From DASVRZ01 sp038230215 (GTDB taxonomy: Bacteria > Verrucomicrobiota > Verrucomicrobiia > Chthoniobacterales > DASVRZ01), in the NCBI GenBank assembly GCA_038230215.1, contig JBBRNR010000001.1:248001-312000 (forward strand): DNA of 64,000 bases, read 5' to 3'. The notes under the pieces are model-generated. The model did no database searches and was not told the origin of the DNA. It saw nothing but the letters and a program-made list of their open reading frames with translations. Numbering within the stretch: position 1 is the stretch's first letter; every line of letters begins with the position of its first letter. The position numbers and the translations under genes were made by a program. Below are positions 1-8,753 of this stretch, in pieces.

Positions 1-33
1 TTTTTAGAGGGATTCAACGACCATTTCCAGAAG

Positions 34-753
34 TTATTTTCCCAGCGGAGAAGTCACATTTGCCCCGGCTGGCGGGGTAAAATCGAAGGTCGACGCCGGA
101 ACTGGCTCGGTGCTCAGATCGGTCAGTTCGGTCTTGATTTTCTCGCCGCGCGTCGAGACGGTCTCGACCGATTGCAGTTCCAATCCCTTGTTAAAATGTA
201 CCTCGAGTTGCGTCACCATGCGGCTGATCGCCCCCCGCTTCGGCGTGAGCTGAATCGAATATCCGCCCGGAGTCGCTTGGGCCTGAATCGTGAAATCGCG
301 GTCCACTTGGGCGAAGTCCAGCCCAGTCGTAAACGCCGCGATTCCCTGGCTAATGAACTTCTGCTTTTTCAAGTCATACCGTTCCGCCTCCTGGAACGCC
401 GGGTAATACATCCAGAGAATTTCGCCGTTACTGACAATGATGCTTTCCTTGCCCGCGCCCCGGCTTTCCTTGCGAAATTTATCTGGCGTGGCATACCACA
501 TTTTGCCCGTGCTGACCGAGGGCCGGGCGAGAATACCGCCGCTTTTTTCCTCGTGATAACTTGCCTGAATGAACGGCCTTGCCTGGCGCAGCGCGGCGAT
601 TTTTTCCACGAGCGTTTTCGTGGCCGCGCTATCCAATGGCTGAGCCTGGGCCAGACTGAGGAGCAGTCCAGACAGGAACAAAATTATACCATTGATCTGG
701 ATGAAGCTGGAGAAGAGAGGCGAAGAAATCGGCGATGCGTTGGGTGTTGACAT
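34..753 (-). CDS. LolA-like outer-membrane lipoprotein carrier protein
   Basis: 239 residues. An N-terminal hydrophobic stretch (about residues 18-38, ending LLSLAQAQ) reads as a signal peptide, followed by a LolA-type periplasmic domain (GKMWYATPDKFRKES, GEILWMYYP, and QLEVHFNKG near the C-terminus). LolA-fold proteins carry lipids or lipoproteins across the periplasm. The gene ends a minus-strand run of lipoprotein, MMPL exporter and acyltransferase genes, so it is more likely a dedicated lipid carrier for that cluster than housekeeping LolA (inference). The chosen ATG makes it overlap the acyltransferase gene by about 125 bp. A later non-ATG start just before the hydrophobic segment would shorten the overlap but is not clearly indicated. 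Confidence 0.8.
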   Translation of the reverse strand: MSTPNASPISSPLFSSFIQINGIILFLSGLLLSLAQAQPLDSAATKTLVEKIAALRQARPFIQASYHEEKSGGILARPSVSTGKMWYATPDKFRKESRGAGKESIIVSNGEILWMYYPAFQEAERYDLKKQKFISQGIAAFTTGLDFAQVDRDFTIQAQATPGGYSIQLTPKRGAISRMVTQLEVHFNKGLELQSVETVSTRGEKIKTELTDLSTEPVPASTFDFTPPAGANVTSPLGK

Positions 754-1558
754 GGTGAGTTTGAGTTGGATCGTCGGCGCTGCTCATTTCGATGGGCGGA
801 TAAGCGTGCGACGCGTATTTCCCCATCGGCTGGGCGAAGACGAAAGCGGGTAAAATAGTCGCTCCCGTGTGTTGCCACAAGAGCGATGCAGCGTGTGAAA
901 ATTGGGTCGTTTTGCCAAACATCTCCACCGGCATTGACTGGCCGCCATACGGTCGATCCACCAACAGCGCGACGATCCCATTTTTGCGTAGCGTTTGGAC
1001 TATGGAGAGAAAGGCAAACCGGTCATCACCCAGCGTGATGGTGTCGATGCCAAATTTCCGACGATATTTCTCGCGCCACTCTCCCACGTTTGCCACCGGC
1101 TCGGCTAGCGTGACGACCGTCACGGGAATGTGGCGTGCGGCCAGAAAAATCCCGCCCAATTCCCACGCACCAAGATGACCAGTGATCAGGACGGTCCCCT
1201 TCCCTCGGCCCTGCGCCGCCTGCAAATGCTCCAGCCCCGACCAGTCGCCCATGATCTCGGAGACCTCCTCCAGGCTGCCGTTCATGAAGACGATATTATC
1301 GGCGATCATCTCGATGAAATGCACAAACACCCGCCGTCCAATCGCATCTAACTCCGGTCCTCTCGCCCCCGTGACAGGTCGCAGATTTTCCAGCATGATC
1401 TCCCGCTGAGCATCGCATAAATCGTGGGCGAGATGCCCGATGAACCGCGCCAGTGCCAGCGTGACGAAACGCGGAAAGAGCGACGCCAGACGCAATCCCA
1501 CCCGGAACGAGAGGGAGTTGTACCACGGGTTTGGCCGGTTAACTTCGCTTCCAGACAT
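629..1558 (-). CDS. LpxL/HtrB-type lysophospholipid acyltransferase
   Basis: 309 residues from the ATG that overlaps the end of the MMPL gene by 20 bp; a longer frame upstream lies inside that gene and is unlikely. The HX4E catalytic motif is visible as GHLGAWELG, followed by VDRPYGG and a C-terminal DQWYNFVPVW typical of lauroyl/myristoyl acyltransferases of lipid A synthesis. Such enzymes attach an acyl chain at the inner leaflet of the cytoplasmic membrane. Its place between an MMPL exporter and a LolA-like gene suggests it acylates the product moved by those proteins rather than lipid A, but both are possible. Confidence 0.82.
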   Translation of the reverse strand: MSGSEVNRPNPWYNSLSFRVGLRLASLFPRFVTLALARFIGHLAHDLCDAQREIMLENLRPVTGARGPELDAIGRRVFVHFIEMIADNIVFMNGSLEEVSEIMGDWSGLEHLQAAQGRGKGTVLITGHLGAWELGGIFLAARHIPVTVVTLAEPVANVGEWREKYRRKFGIDTITLGDDRFAFLSIVQTLRKNGIVALLVDRPYGGQSMPVEMFGKTTQFSHAASLLWQHTGATILPAFVFAQPMGKYASHAYPPIEMSSADDPTQTHHVNTQRIADFFASLLQLHPDQWYNFVPVWTAPQSGPGSAIG

Positions 1559-4019
1559 AGGCGGGCACGAGGAAAAACAACGTGGCAAACATGCTCCAGC
1601 CCACGCCGATCGCACAGAGCAATCCCAGTCCGCTCAGCGAGGGATTTTCCGCGAACCCGAGCGAGCCGAAACCGGCTGTCGCCGTCAGGGCGCTCAGCAA
1701 AACCGGTTTCAAAATGCCGCGCAACAACGTCTGATAATCGCCCACTTGCCTCGCCGCGAGCAGCACATAAATGCCGTAGTCCACCCCGACTCCGAGAACC
1801 AGCGGAAAGGCGAGAATGTTAAACAAATTGAGCGGCAGTCCGATGATTTTGATCGTCGCCACCATCGCGCCAATCGAGAGGATGAGCGTAAGCATGAGGA
1901 GAAAAATCGGACGGAACTGGCGGAAGAGAAAGAGCAGCAGCACGATGTTAAAAAGCAGCATCGTCCCGGTAAGGATGACCAGTTTGCTCTGCGCCCAAGT
2001 GATCAGGTCGGCCAGGGTAAACGTCCAGCCCGTAAGATGCACCGGCACTCCGGGCGGGGTTACCAGAGTCAAAAATGCCGCTTTTTCCGCTGGGCTCGAA
2101 ATGTTATGAAGCGGGGTTAGATAAGCGCAGGCGAGGTTCTTTTTGGAGCCGAAAAACTTATCCAGAACGAACCACCAGCTGGAATTTGGCGGGAGCATTT
2201 CTTGAAAACTAAGTGCCGCCGGACCGATTTTGGCGACTTTCTGCAACTGGTCCAGCGTGCGGAATCCGCCAGCAAACGCCTCGGGCGAGAAACCTTCCTT
2301 TTCTAGAGTCTGGGTGAGCGAGCGGTGAATCGACTGGAAGTCGAGCCCAACGAGTTTCGCGGTATTGGCCTGCACATCGTCCGGCGACGTCACGAAAGCC
2401 GTCGGCGTGGTCACGCTCTTGAGTTTCCCCTCGGCCAGCAGTTTTTGCCAGTGGACTTCGGTCGCGGTCCAGCGACGGTGAAATTCCCTCGCGTCGGGCG
2501 CATCGATGATCGCCAAGACCAGTTCGTCGCCAGTCGGGGACATTTTTTCCTGAATCTTCCGCAGGGCGTAACCGGCGGGAATGTTCTTCGGCTCGAGCGA
2601 TTGCGGATTTGGCTCGATCTTGAGCGTGGCGATGGGCAGAACGGCGAAAATCGTCAGGCCAGCGAGCAGGATCAGGCAGCACCAAAGGACGGCTTTTGGC
2701 CCGCGAAAAAGCGACCCCAGATAACGATCCAACCCGACCGTGAGCAGATCGCTTTTGATCGGACGATGCTTCGAGCCAATGAACAAAAAGAAGACGGTCA
2801 TCATCAAACCCGCCGCCAGCAAAATGCCAAAAGCGATTAGTAAACCAAGTTGCGCAAAGCCCTCGCAGCCGCTTAAAAGCAGCGCACCGAAGCCCGCCGC
2901 CGTCGTCGCAGCGCCGAAAAGAATGCCACGTCCGAGTTGCTTGATGGCAGTCGCAATCGCGTCCTCGTGGGTCGCCCCAGACTCGCGCGAGTTCTGGTAG
3001 GAACCATAGAGCAGCATTCCGAAATCAACTCCGAGTCCGATCAAAATGGAGCAAAAACCAACGGTGATTCCATTCAAGGCCGGGAAGCAGAGCGTGCCCA
3101 GAGCGATGGCCAAAATGCAGCACAAAAAGAGCACATGGATAATCGCGATAAGCGGTCGCACCCGACGGAATCCATAATAGAAAACCCCCGCCACCAGTAA
3201 AATAGAACCCAGCATGGTGGAGACGATGTCGCGTTCCATGCCTTTAGACATCTGTGCCACGTAGGGCGTGCGACCAGTCACCACAATTTGCGGGGCCAAA
3301 CCACTCCATGAACTGATGACACGTTGATTGAAGTCGTTCACTTTTTTCATCAGCTCGCGGCATTCAAACGGGCCGTCGCCAGGCTGATTCGTCAGCACCA
3401 TCACCAAATGCATCGTGCCGTCGGCAGAGACCAGCGGCTGGGCTTTTTCCATGGAAAAGGAACTCGCCAGCGGCTTCATCGCGGGGATGACCAGTCCGAG
3501 TGGATCGAGGGTGAGCTGTATCTCGGCGCGGGGCGAACCGGACTCGATGGCCTGGCGTTGTTGGTGGAGCCGGGCGGCCATTGCTTCGGGTTGGAGTTGG
3601 GCCAGGGCGGCATCGAACTCGACTGCGGGCAGATTGAAAAGCAGCGGCAGCGCGAGCGACTGGACCTCCTCCATACCGTTGGCTTTTTCCATGGGCGAAC
3701 GGTCGAGGAAACGGGTGACCCAAGGTTCGGCGGGGAGCATGGTCGAGAAATGTTCGGCAAATCCCTCGAGGTCGGCCTTCCCGGTTTCGTCCAATAGACC
3801 GAAAGTCAGCTCACGATTTTTGCTAAATTGCCCGCTGTAAACCTTGAGCGACTCGACGGTGTCAAAGCCGGACGGGAGGAGGTTGAGAATCTCTGTGTCG
3901 AAGCGGAGTTTGAACGCGAGCGTCGTCAGCGCGACGACCATTACGGCGGCCAAACTCAGCAGCCAGGCCCGACGGCGATGAACGATGGAATGCGCGATGG
4001 CGCGACTCGGTGACGACAT
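1539..4019 (-). CDS. MMPL/RND-family lipid exporter
   Basis: 826 residues with the two-fold RND layout: an N-terminal membrane segment (about residues 15-38), a large periplasmic loop, a block of five to six membrane spans around 260-420, a second periplasmic loop, and a last membrane block around 660-825. The spans contain the acidic or polar residues expected for proton coupling (GLGVDFGMLLYGSY and GVGVDYGIYVLLAARQ, the same motif in each half). MMPL proteins export lipids or lipid-linked pigments. It starts 9 bp after the lipoprotein gene and overlaps the next gene by 20 bp, so translation is probably coupled. Confidence 0.88.
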   Translation of the reverse strand: MSSPSRAIAHSIVHRRRAWLLSLAAVMVVALTTLAFKLRFDTEILNLLPSGFDTVESLKVYSGQFSKNRELTFGLLDETGKADLEGFAEHFSTMLPAEPWVTRFLDRSPMEKANGMEEVQSLALPLLFNLPAVEFDAALAQLQPEAMAARLHQQRQAIESGSPRAEIQLTLDPLGLVIPAMKPLASSFSMEKAQPLVSADGTMHLVMVLTNQPGDGPFECRELMKKVNDFNQRVISSWSGLAPQIVVTGRTPYVAQMSKGMERDIVSTMLGSILLVAGVFYYGFRRVRPLIAIIHVLFLCCILAIALGTLCFPALNGITVGFCSILIGLGVDFGMLLYGSYQNSRESGATHEDAIATAIKQLGRGILFGAATTAAGFGALLLSGCEGFAQLGLLIAFGILLAAGLMMTVFFLFIGSKHRPIKSDLLTVGLDRYLGSLFRGPKAVLWCCLILLAGLTIFAVLPIATLKIEPNPQSLEPKNIPAGYALRKIQEKMSPTGDELVLAIIDAPDAREFHRRWTATEVHWQKLLAEGKLKSVTTPTAFVTSPDDVQANTAKLVGLDFQSIHRSLTQTLEKEGFSPEAFAGGFRTLDQLQKVAKIGPAALSFQEMLPPNSSWWFVLDKFFGSKKNLACAYLTPLHNISSPAEKAAFLTLVTPPGVPVHLTGWTFTLADLITWAQSKLVILTGTMLLFNIVLLLFLFRQFRPIFLLMLTLILSIGAMVATIKIIGLPLNLFNILAFPLVLGVGVDYGIYVLLAARQVGDYQTLLRGILKPVLLSALTATAGFGSLGFAENPSLSGLGLLCAIGVGWSMFATLFFLVPAYVWKRS

Positions 4020-4028
4020 CGGACAGGG

Positions 4029-4448
4029 TTAACGCTGGGGGCGTTGAAGCCGGAATTGAACGCCGGGACCGCTGGCTGTCGGCTTTGGCGCGCCTGTATT
4101 TTCCAATGCGGCGGTGGTTTCGCGATACCAGCCCGTGAGGTGACTAGGAGCTTTCTCGACCGGCCCGTGGAAGGGCCAGTGGGCGAGCAGTCCAGAGGCC
4201 CAGCCCTCGTCGCCGGCGCGGTCGAGTTTGAGTAAAATGGCCCCAGCCTTGCTCACTTCCATGGAGTATTCGCGAGGGTGGGCGACTCGCAGGGTGACGT
4301 CGGCGACGATGGTGCGTTTCGTATCGGCATAGCGCACCTGGCCGCTGAGGGTTTTCCAGTTCGCCCCCGGTGTAGGCGTCGCGGCTGGCTTCGGCAGGAG
4401 CGCACAGGAGGTGAGAAAGACGAGCACGGATAACAGGAAAACTCGCAT
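4029..4448 (-). CDS. small outer-membrane lipoprotein of the exporter cluster
   Basis: 139 residues from the ATG that directly precedes a lipoprotein signal (MRVFLLSVLVFLTSCALL, lipobox LTSC). An upstream in-frame extension lacks signal-peptide features. The mature part (GQVRYADTKRTIVADVTLRV, then LLKLDRAGDEGWASG) resembles the small lipoproteins (DUF3261-like) found beside MMPL exporter, LolA and acyltransferase genes in aryl-polyene-type clusters. That family match is from memory and unproven. It is the first gene of the four-gene minus-strand unit ending at 34. Confidence 0.6.
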   Translation of the reverse strand: MRVFLLSVLVFLTSCALLPKPAATPTPGANWKTLSGQVRYADTKRTIVADVTLRVAHPREYSMEVSKAGAILLKLDRAGDEGWASGLLAHWPFHGPVEKAPSHLTGWYRETTAALENTGAPKPTASGPGVQFRLQRPQR

Positions 4449-4696
4449 GATGGAATTCCAACTCGACTGGGTTTTCTCGTCTCGCATTGGGGTTATAAAT
4501 GGTGGCATCGGGGTCGTGATTTTTAGCAGCGATTCTTCCGCTTGCAAATGTTTCCCTGTCCCGCAGTAACCCTTGGTGAGGAGATATTGGCGAGGCTATC
4601 TCCGCTGGGCTCCGCAATCGGTTTTTTCTCCCACGGCGCATACATGAAGTCATGCACTTTCGGCGTGCTTCGCGAGTTAAGCTGAAGGAAGCGCAA

Positions 4697-4756
4697 GGGG
4701 CGGGAATTTCTACCGAGAAGAGCTCACAAGGACACTCGGCACAGAAATCCCGCCCC
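4697..4756. repeat. long imperfect hairpin between two minus-strand genes
   Basis: The arms GGGGCGGGAATTTCT and AGAAATCCCGCCCC are complementary except for one extra A. An inner pair CCGAG/CTCGG lies inside the 30-nt loop. It sits in the 358-bp gap (4449-4806) after the G8 gene and before the lipoprotein gene, and has no T-tract. It could be a processing or transcription-ending structure for the G8 gene, or a small mobile palindrome. I see nothing else coding in the gap. Confidence 0.5.
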
Positions 4757-4806
4757 CGCCAGCAATCGACGGATAACTAAGTCATCGAATCTTCGACGCC
4801 TTTAAC

Positions 4807-7023
4807 TTAGTAGGCGTAGCCGTCCGGAATGTTGTTGGTCGAGCCGACCTGGCGGAACCAAGCTCTCCCTAGGGGATCCCCCGAAGACACTTTCTCGAAA
4901 CAGTTTGAGAAGGCAATGCCGTCAACGCCTCCCGCGCTATTTTTCAATCCCGTGGCGGCCGTGACCCCCGTGGTGTAGTTGCCCACAAAGCAGTTGTTGA
5001 AACGAATACCGCCCACGGCTTGGGCGACCGAAATTCCCATCGCGCCAACTCCTGCCGACTGGGCGTAGGTGGGAATTCTGACATAAGCGCGGCGAGGTTG
5101 GTCCGCAATCACGACCATCCGGTTGAAATCGACCTCGAGCAAATAATCTCCGTGAATCCCGTTTAGATTATTCCAAAAAGTGCAATCCGCGATTTGGAAG
5201 AGGCCGGGAACGAAGCCGCCATTGGAGTGCGGTTGACCAGTGGGAAATTCTTCCTTCCGAATCGTGAAAGTGGCACCACTGAGCTGGTTGACGAATCGGA
5301 ATCTCAGACCAGTGAAGCAGCCGTAGGCGGTGTTGTTGGAAAATTTGCGAATCGGAAGGGTATTGGTCAACGCGTTGCCGTTCGGCCATTTGGCGGGCGT
5401 GAAACTCCCGGAATAGGGACCCGACAATCCAGCCCGATATGCTTTTAGCGCGGCGACTTCCGCCGTCAATTTCTGCGTCACTTGCCCCGCGCCATTGGGA
5501 AGGCCAGTCACGGGAGACACTTGCGCAATCGGATCGAACTTGGCCGCGCACCAGAAGAAGAAGCCCGATCCCTTGCATCCGGCGGCAATGTTATTGGTAA
5601 CTGTGATGTCGGCGCTTTGGAACCAGAAGGCACTCCCATTGAAGCCCATGTCGCCCTGGTTCACTCGAGGAGTGTTTCCAAAAACCTCTCGCACGTTGCT
5701 GAACTCCCCGGTACCCAATCCGCCAAGGGCGATGTTGCCGTTGAACGTGCCAGTTTCGGTTCCGTCTTCGCAGGCAAAGCCCGCGCCATCGAAGTCGAAG
5801 CAGACGTTATGTTCAAAGTCCACGTCCGAATCGTGATTCACGAACCCCCAACCGGGCGTTCCATCCACCACGCAATTACTGATCACCGCAGGTTTGCCAT
5901 AGATGTTCTCACTCGCCGTGCCCGCCTCGTGAAAATGCAGGGAATAACGGGCGCGAGGATTGGAGTAGGGGCCGGAAATTCCGTCAAAATCTCCCGGAGG
6001 ATTATTGTAGTGGTGATTGTTAGGAGAGTTGTCAGCGACGTTCCAAACCCCGGAGGCGGGCAGCAAGGGATCGCTGACAATGGCGCGCTTGTCGGTTCTA
6101 CCCAGATCAAGAAACTTCACCCCGTTCATCGACACCGCATCACTCATAAGCATGACGTGCCCGCGCTTTCCGATGCTACTGGGATCTTCGGACTTGATGA
6201 TAATGCTGCGGGACAGGTTTGCCATGTGGACCGCAATGGGGGTAGGCGTATTGACCGGGCACGAGACCAGCGAATGGTTGTAGGTGAGCGGAGCTTTCAA
6301 GGTCACGCTGGAGGAAGTCGTCGCTGCAATGGTGCGAACTTCATTCTGCATGCTGAGGGTGCCGAATGCCGCAGAATTGGGAGCCCACTCCCTCGTGAAT
6401 ACGGTGGCTGCCACCACGACTTGATCGCCAACTTCCCATCCCGACGGCACCGCCGCCGTGGAAAGAACTGATTGCCCGGCGACCGCACTGCCGCTCAAGG
6501 CCACAAATGGTGCAGGAATCCGAGCACTGTTCATGGTGACATGAGAGTTTGTCGCGGCAATGATGCCTCGGCCCATGCGCAGAGTATCTGTCACGTTGGG
6601 GGTCGGTGCCATGATGGCAATCGTCGCCGTATATCCAGAAGTGATGGGGCTGGCGGCATTACCCACAATCAGCCAGGCATTAGCCGCAATAAGCAGATTT
6701 TCCACCCGGAGTTTGACATTCGCGTCGGTGCGAAACTTAAGGGTGCCGTCTACGGTAACCGTGTTTGCAACGGCCGTACTGTTGTTCACCGTCACGACAA
6801 TGCCCGACGGGATGGTTACCACATCGGACGCCGTCGGAACTCGACGGGGATTCCAAGTGCTTACCGCAGTGAAGTCACCGCTCGATGCGGCGGTCATAGT
6901 CACTTTAGCGGGCGAGGCCACGTCACTTCGCAAAGTGGCAAAATGGCACATGTTACACGCTTGAGCGAGGTGGAGTGATACGACACCAAGCAGGGTTATA
7001 ATGAATAGTGGGGGCTTAAACAT
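4807..7023 (-). CDS. secreted G8-domain / right-handed beta-helix protein
   Basis: 738 residues when started at the ATG just before the signal peptide (MFKPPLFIITLLGVVSLHLAQA). The mature N-terminus begins with CNMCH, a CxxCH motif. Residues about 45-130 read as a G8 domain (FTAVSTWNPRRVPTASDVVTIP), with a G8-like beta-rich continuation. The middle contains beta-helix strings such as GTPGWGFVNHDSDVDFEHNV and NNTAYGCFTGLRF. G8 plus beta-helix is the arrangement of extracellular hyaluronan-binding (CEMIP/TMEM2-like) and polysaccharide-binding proteins. The substrate is unknown. No sorting or anchoring domain is visible. It is monocistronic, with a 227-bp gap to the divergent lptF-like gene. Confidence 0.75.
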   Translation of the reverse strand: MFKPPLFIITLLGVVSLHLAQACNMCHFATLRSDVASPAKVTMTAASSGDFTAVSTWNPRRVPTASDVVTIPSGIVVTVNNSTAVANTVTVDGTLKFRTDANVKLRVENLLIAANAWLIVGNAASPITSGYTATIAIMAPTPNVTDTLRMGRGIIAATNSHVTMNSARIPAPFVALSGSAVAGQSVLSTAAVPSGWEVGDQVVVAATVFTREWAPNSAAFGTLSMQNEVRTIAATTSSSVTLKAPLTYNHSLVSCPVNTPTPIAVHMANLSRSIIIKSEDPSSIGKRGHVMLMSDAVSMNGVKFLDLGRTDKRAIVSDPLLPASGVWNVADNSPNNHHYNNPPGDFDGISGPYSNPRARYSLHFHEAGTASENIYGKPAVISNCVVDGTPGWGFVNHDSDVDFEHNVCFDFDGAGFACEDGTETGTFNGNIALGGLGTGEFSNVREVFGNTPRVNQGDMGFNGSAFWFQSADITVTNNIAAGCKGSGFFFWCAAKFDPIAQVSPVTGLPNGAGQVTQKLTAEVAALKAYRAGLSGPYSGSFTPAKWPNGNALTNTLPIRKFSNNTAYGCFTGLRFRFVNQLSGATFTIRKEEFPTGQPHSNGGFVPGLFQIADCTFWNNLNGIHGDYLLEVDFNRMVVIADQPRRAYVRIPTYAQSAGVGAMGISVAQAVGGIRFNNCFVGNYTTGVTAATGLKNSAGGVDGIAFSNCFEKVSSGDPLGRAWFRQVGSTNNIPDGYAY

Positions 7024-7250
7024 AAATGTTATGCTATTTGCCCGGATTTCCTCAGTCAAACTCAGGAATTATTCCCTAATTTTTGCTAATCGGCGGTGAG
7101 ACGCTGCGACCGACCGTAATAGAGAACGAGCTGGACAGAAGAAACCAAAAAAGGGGCCAGTCCATTCGCACGAAGCACGCACGGGATGCACAAGCGCCAA
7201 ACTTCTTGCAAACGATTCCGCCCCGAATCATCGTTTGCGCCCCGGCCCTG

Positions 7251-8360
7251 ATGAAACTTCTCCACCGCTACGTTGTCCGCCAAGTTCTGATCACATTTTT
7301 GATCGCGGTCACAGTCTTGAGCGGCATTTTCATCCTCGGCTCGATCATGACCAAAGTGCTCGATTTGTTGGTCAACCACGATTTCCCGCTCATCTTCGTC
7401 GCGCGATTTATCGCCTACATCGTGCCGTTTTCGCTCATGTACACCATCCCGTGGGCCTTCCTCACGACCGTGCTTCTGGTCTATGGACGCCTCTCGGCCG
7501 AGAACGAACTCATCGCCATGCGGGCCTGCGGAGTGAGCCTCGCCAGCATCTGTGCGCCAGTCGTGGGAACCGCATTGTTGCTCTCGTTTTTCTGCTTCTG
7601 GATCAACACCACCGTCGCCCCGCGGGCTCAGCAGCAGATGAAGGAAACCCTCAAGGACGTCGCCACGAGCGACCCGCTCTCACTCTTCGGCAGCGACCGG
7701 ATCATCGATCAATTTCCCGGACGCAAAATCTACGTTGGGCAAAAGGACGGCAGGAAACTGCACAACATCCAGGTCTTTGAGATCGACGAAACGAACAAGC
7801 CCGTCCGCGTCGTTACGGCTCGCGAGGGCAGCCTGGAACTCGACCTCGACCAGCAACGCGTGCTCATGCGGCTGAACAATGCCATCTACGAAGAGCGCGA
7901 CCAGACCGACCCGGGCAACATTCACAAAATCCGCCAGGGCATCACCATGGAAGAGGGCGTGCTGCCCATATCGCTCGCCCAGCTTTACGAGCAAAACCAA
8001 AAGCGCCGCGGCCTCACCACCCTCACTCTCGACGAGTTAAAGACCGCCCTCGCCGGAGACAATTCAGTCGAGCGCAAAAGCGCCACCCTCACCGAATTAA
8101 ACAAACGCTACTCGCTTTCCCTCGGTTGCTTCGCCCTGGCCCTGGTCGGCATCCCCCTCGGCATCACCACGCACCGGCGCGAGACCTCCATCGGCTTCGC
8201 CCTCAGCCTCGCCGTGGCCGTGGCGTATTTCATCTTCATCATGATCGCCGACAACTCCCGCAACAACCCGGCGCTCTACCCGCAATGGCTCATCTGGTCG
8301 CCCAACTTCATCTTCATCGCCCTCGGCACCTGGCTCTGCGCAAGGATGGCGAGGCATTAG
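7251..8360 (+). CDS. LptF/LptG-family lipopolysaccharide export permease
   Basis: 369 residues from the ATG before KLLHRYVVRQVLITFLIAV; upstream in-frame sequence is not protein-like. Three N-terminal membrane spans (about residues 10-35, 50-75, 95-120), a periplasmic beta-jellyroll-like middle, and three C-terminal spans (about 280-365) match the YjgP/YjgQ family. LptF and LptG form the inner-membrane part of the LPS transport ABC complex with LptB. Only one of the two permeases is here. The start of the middle domain (QQQMKETLKDVATSDPLSLF) is typical. Confidence 0.85.
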   Translation: MKLLHRYVVRQVLITFLIAVTVLSGIFILGSIMTKVLDLLVNHDFPLIFVARFIAYIVPFSLMYTIPWAFLTTVLLVYGRLSAENELIAMRACGVSLASICAPVVGTALLLSFFCFWINTTVAPRAQQQMKETLKDVATSDPLSLFGSDRIIDQFPGRKIYVGQKDGRKLHNIQVFEIDETNKPVRVVTAREGSLELDLDQQRVLMRLNNAIYEERDQTDPGNIHKIRQGITMEEGVLPISLAQLYEQNQKRRGLTTLTLDELKTALAGDNSVERKSATLTELNKRYSLSLGCFALALVGIPLGITTHRRETSIGFALSLAVAVAYFIFIMIADNSRNNPALYPQWLIWSPNFIFIALGTWLCARMARH

Positions 8361-8379
8361 AACATACTAACAAATCTCT

Positions 8380-8724
8380 ATGGAAATTGATGACGCGAAA
8401 ACAACCGAGACCCTTAGAAAGCTGATTAGTGCATCTGAGGCGAAAGGAATCGCTATTGATCAACTTACGCCTGATCAACGTGAAGCACTGCTCCAATGGG
8501 GTATGCGCATGTATGGATTAGGACAGCAGATTGTGGGGGACATTCAGGATATTAAGTATGAAGGCCGTCTCATTATTCTGGATGATGATTCAAGATGGGC
8601 GGTCGAATCCATTGATGCCACAACAGCCGAATTCTGGAACACCTTCGATAAGGTTCTAGTGATCGACGACATAATGTATCGGCTCGAAGATGCTGAACAA
8701 ATCAGTGTCGAGAGAGAAACCTAA
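8380..8724 (+). CDS. uncharacterised 114-residue protein
   Basis: 114 residues, acidic and soluble, no membrane span or signal. I do not recognise a family. The C-terminal half (EGRLIILDDDSRWAVESIDA, then VLVIDDIMYRLEDAEQ) looks like a small beta-rich fold. Base composition is visibly more AT-rich than the lptF-like gene 19 bp upstream, and the HNH gene that follows 29 bp later shares this composition. The pair may be a horizontally acquired unit (inference). Function unknown. Confidence 0.65.
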   Translation: MEIDDAKTTETLRKLISASEAKGIAIDQLTPDQREALLQWGMRMYGLGQQIVGDIQDIKYEGRLIILDDDSRWAVESIDATTAEFWNTFDKVLVIDDIMYRLEDAEQISVERET

Positions 8725-8753
8725 ATCGTCTATTATCGCTCCATTTATTTCAC

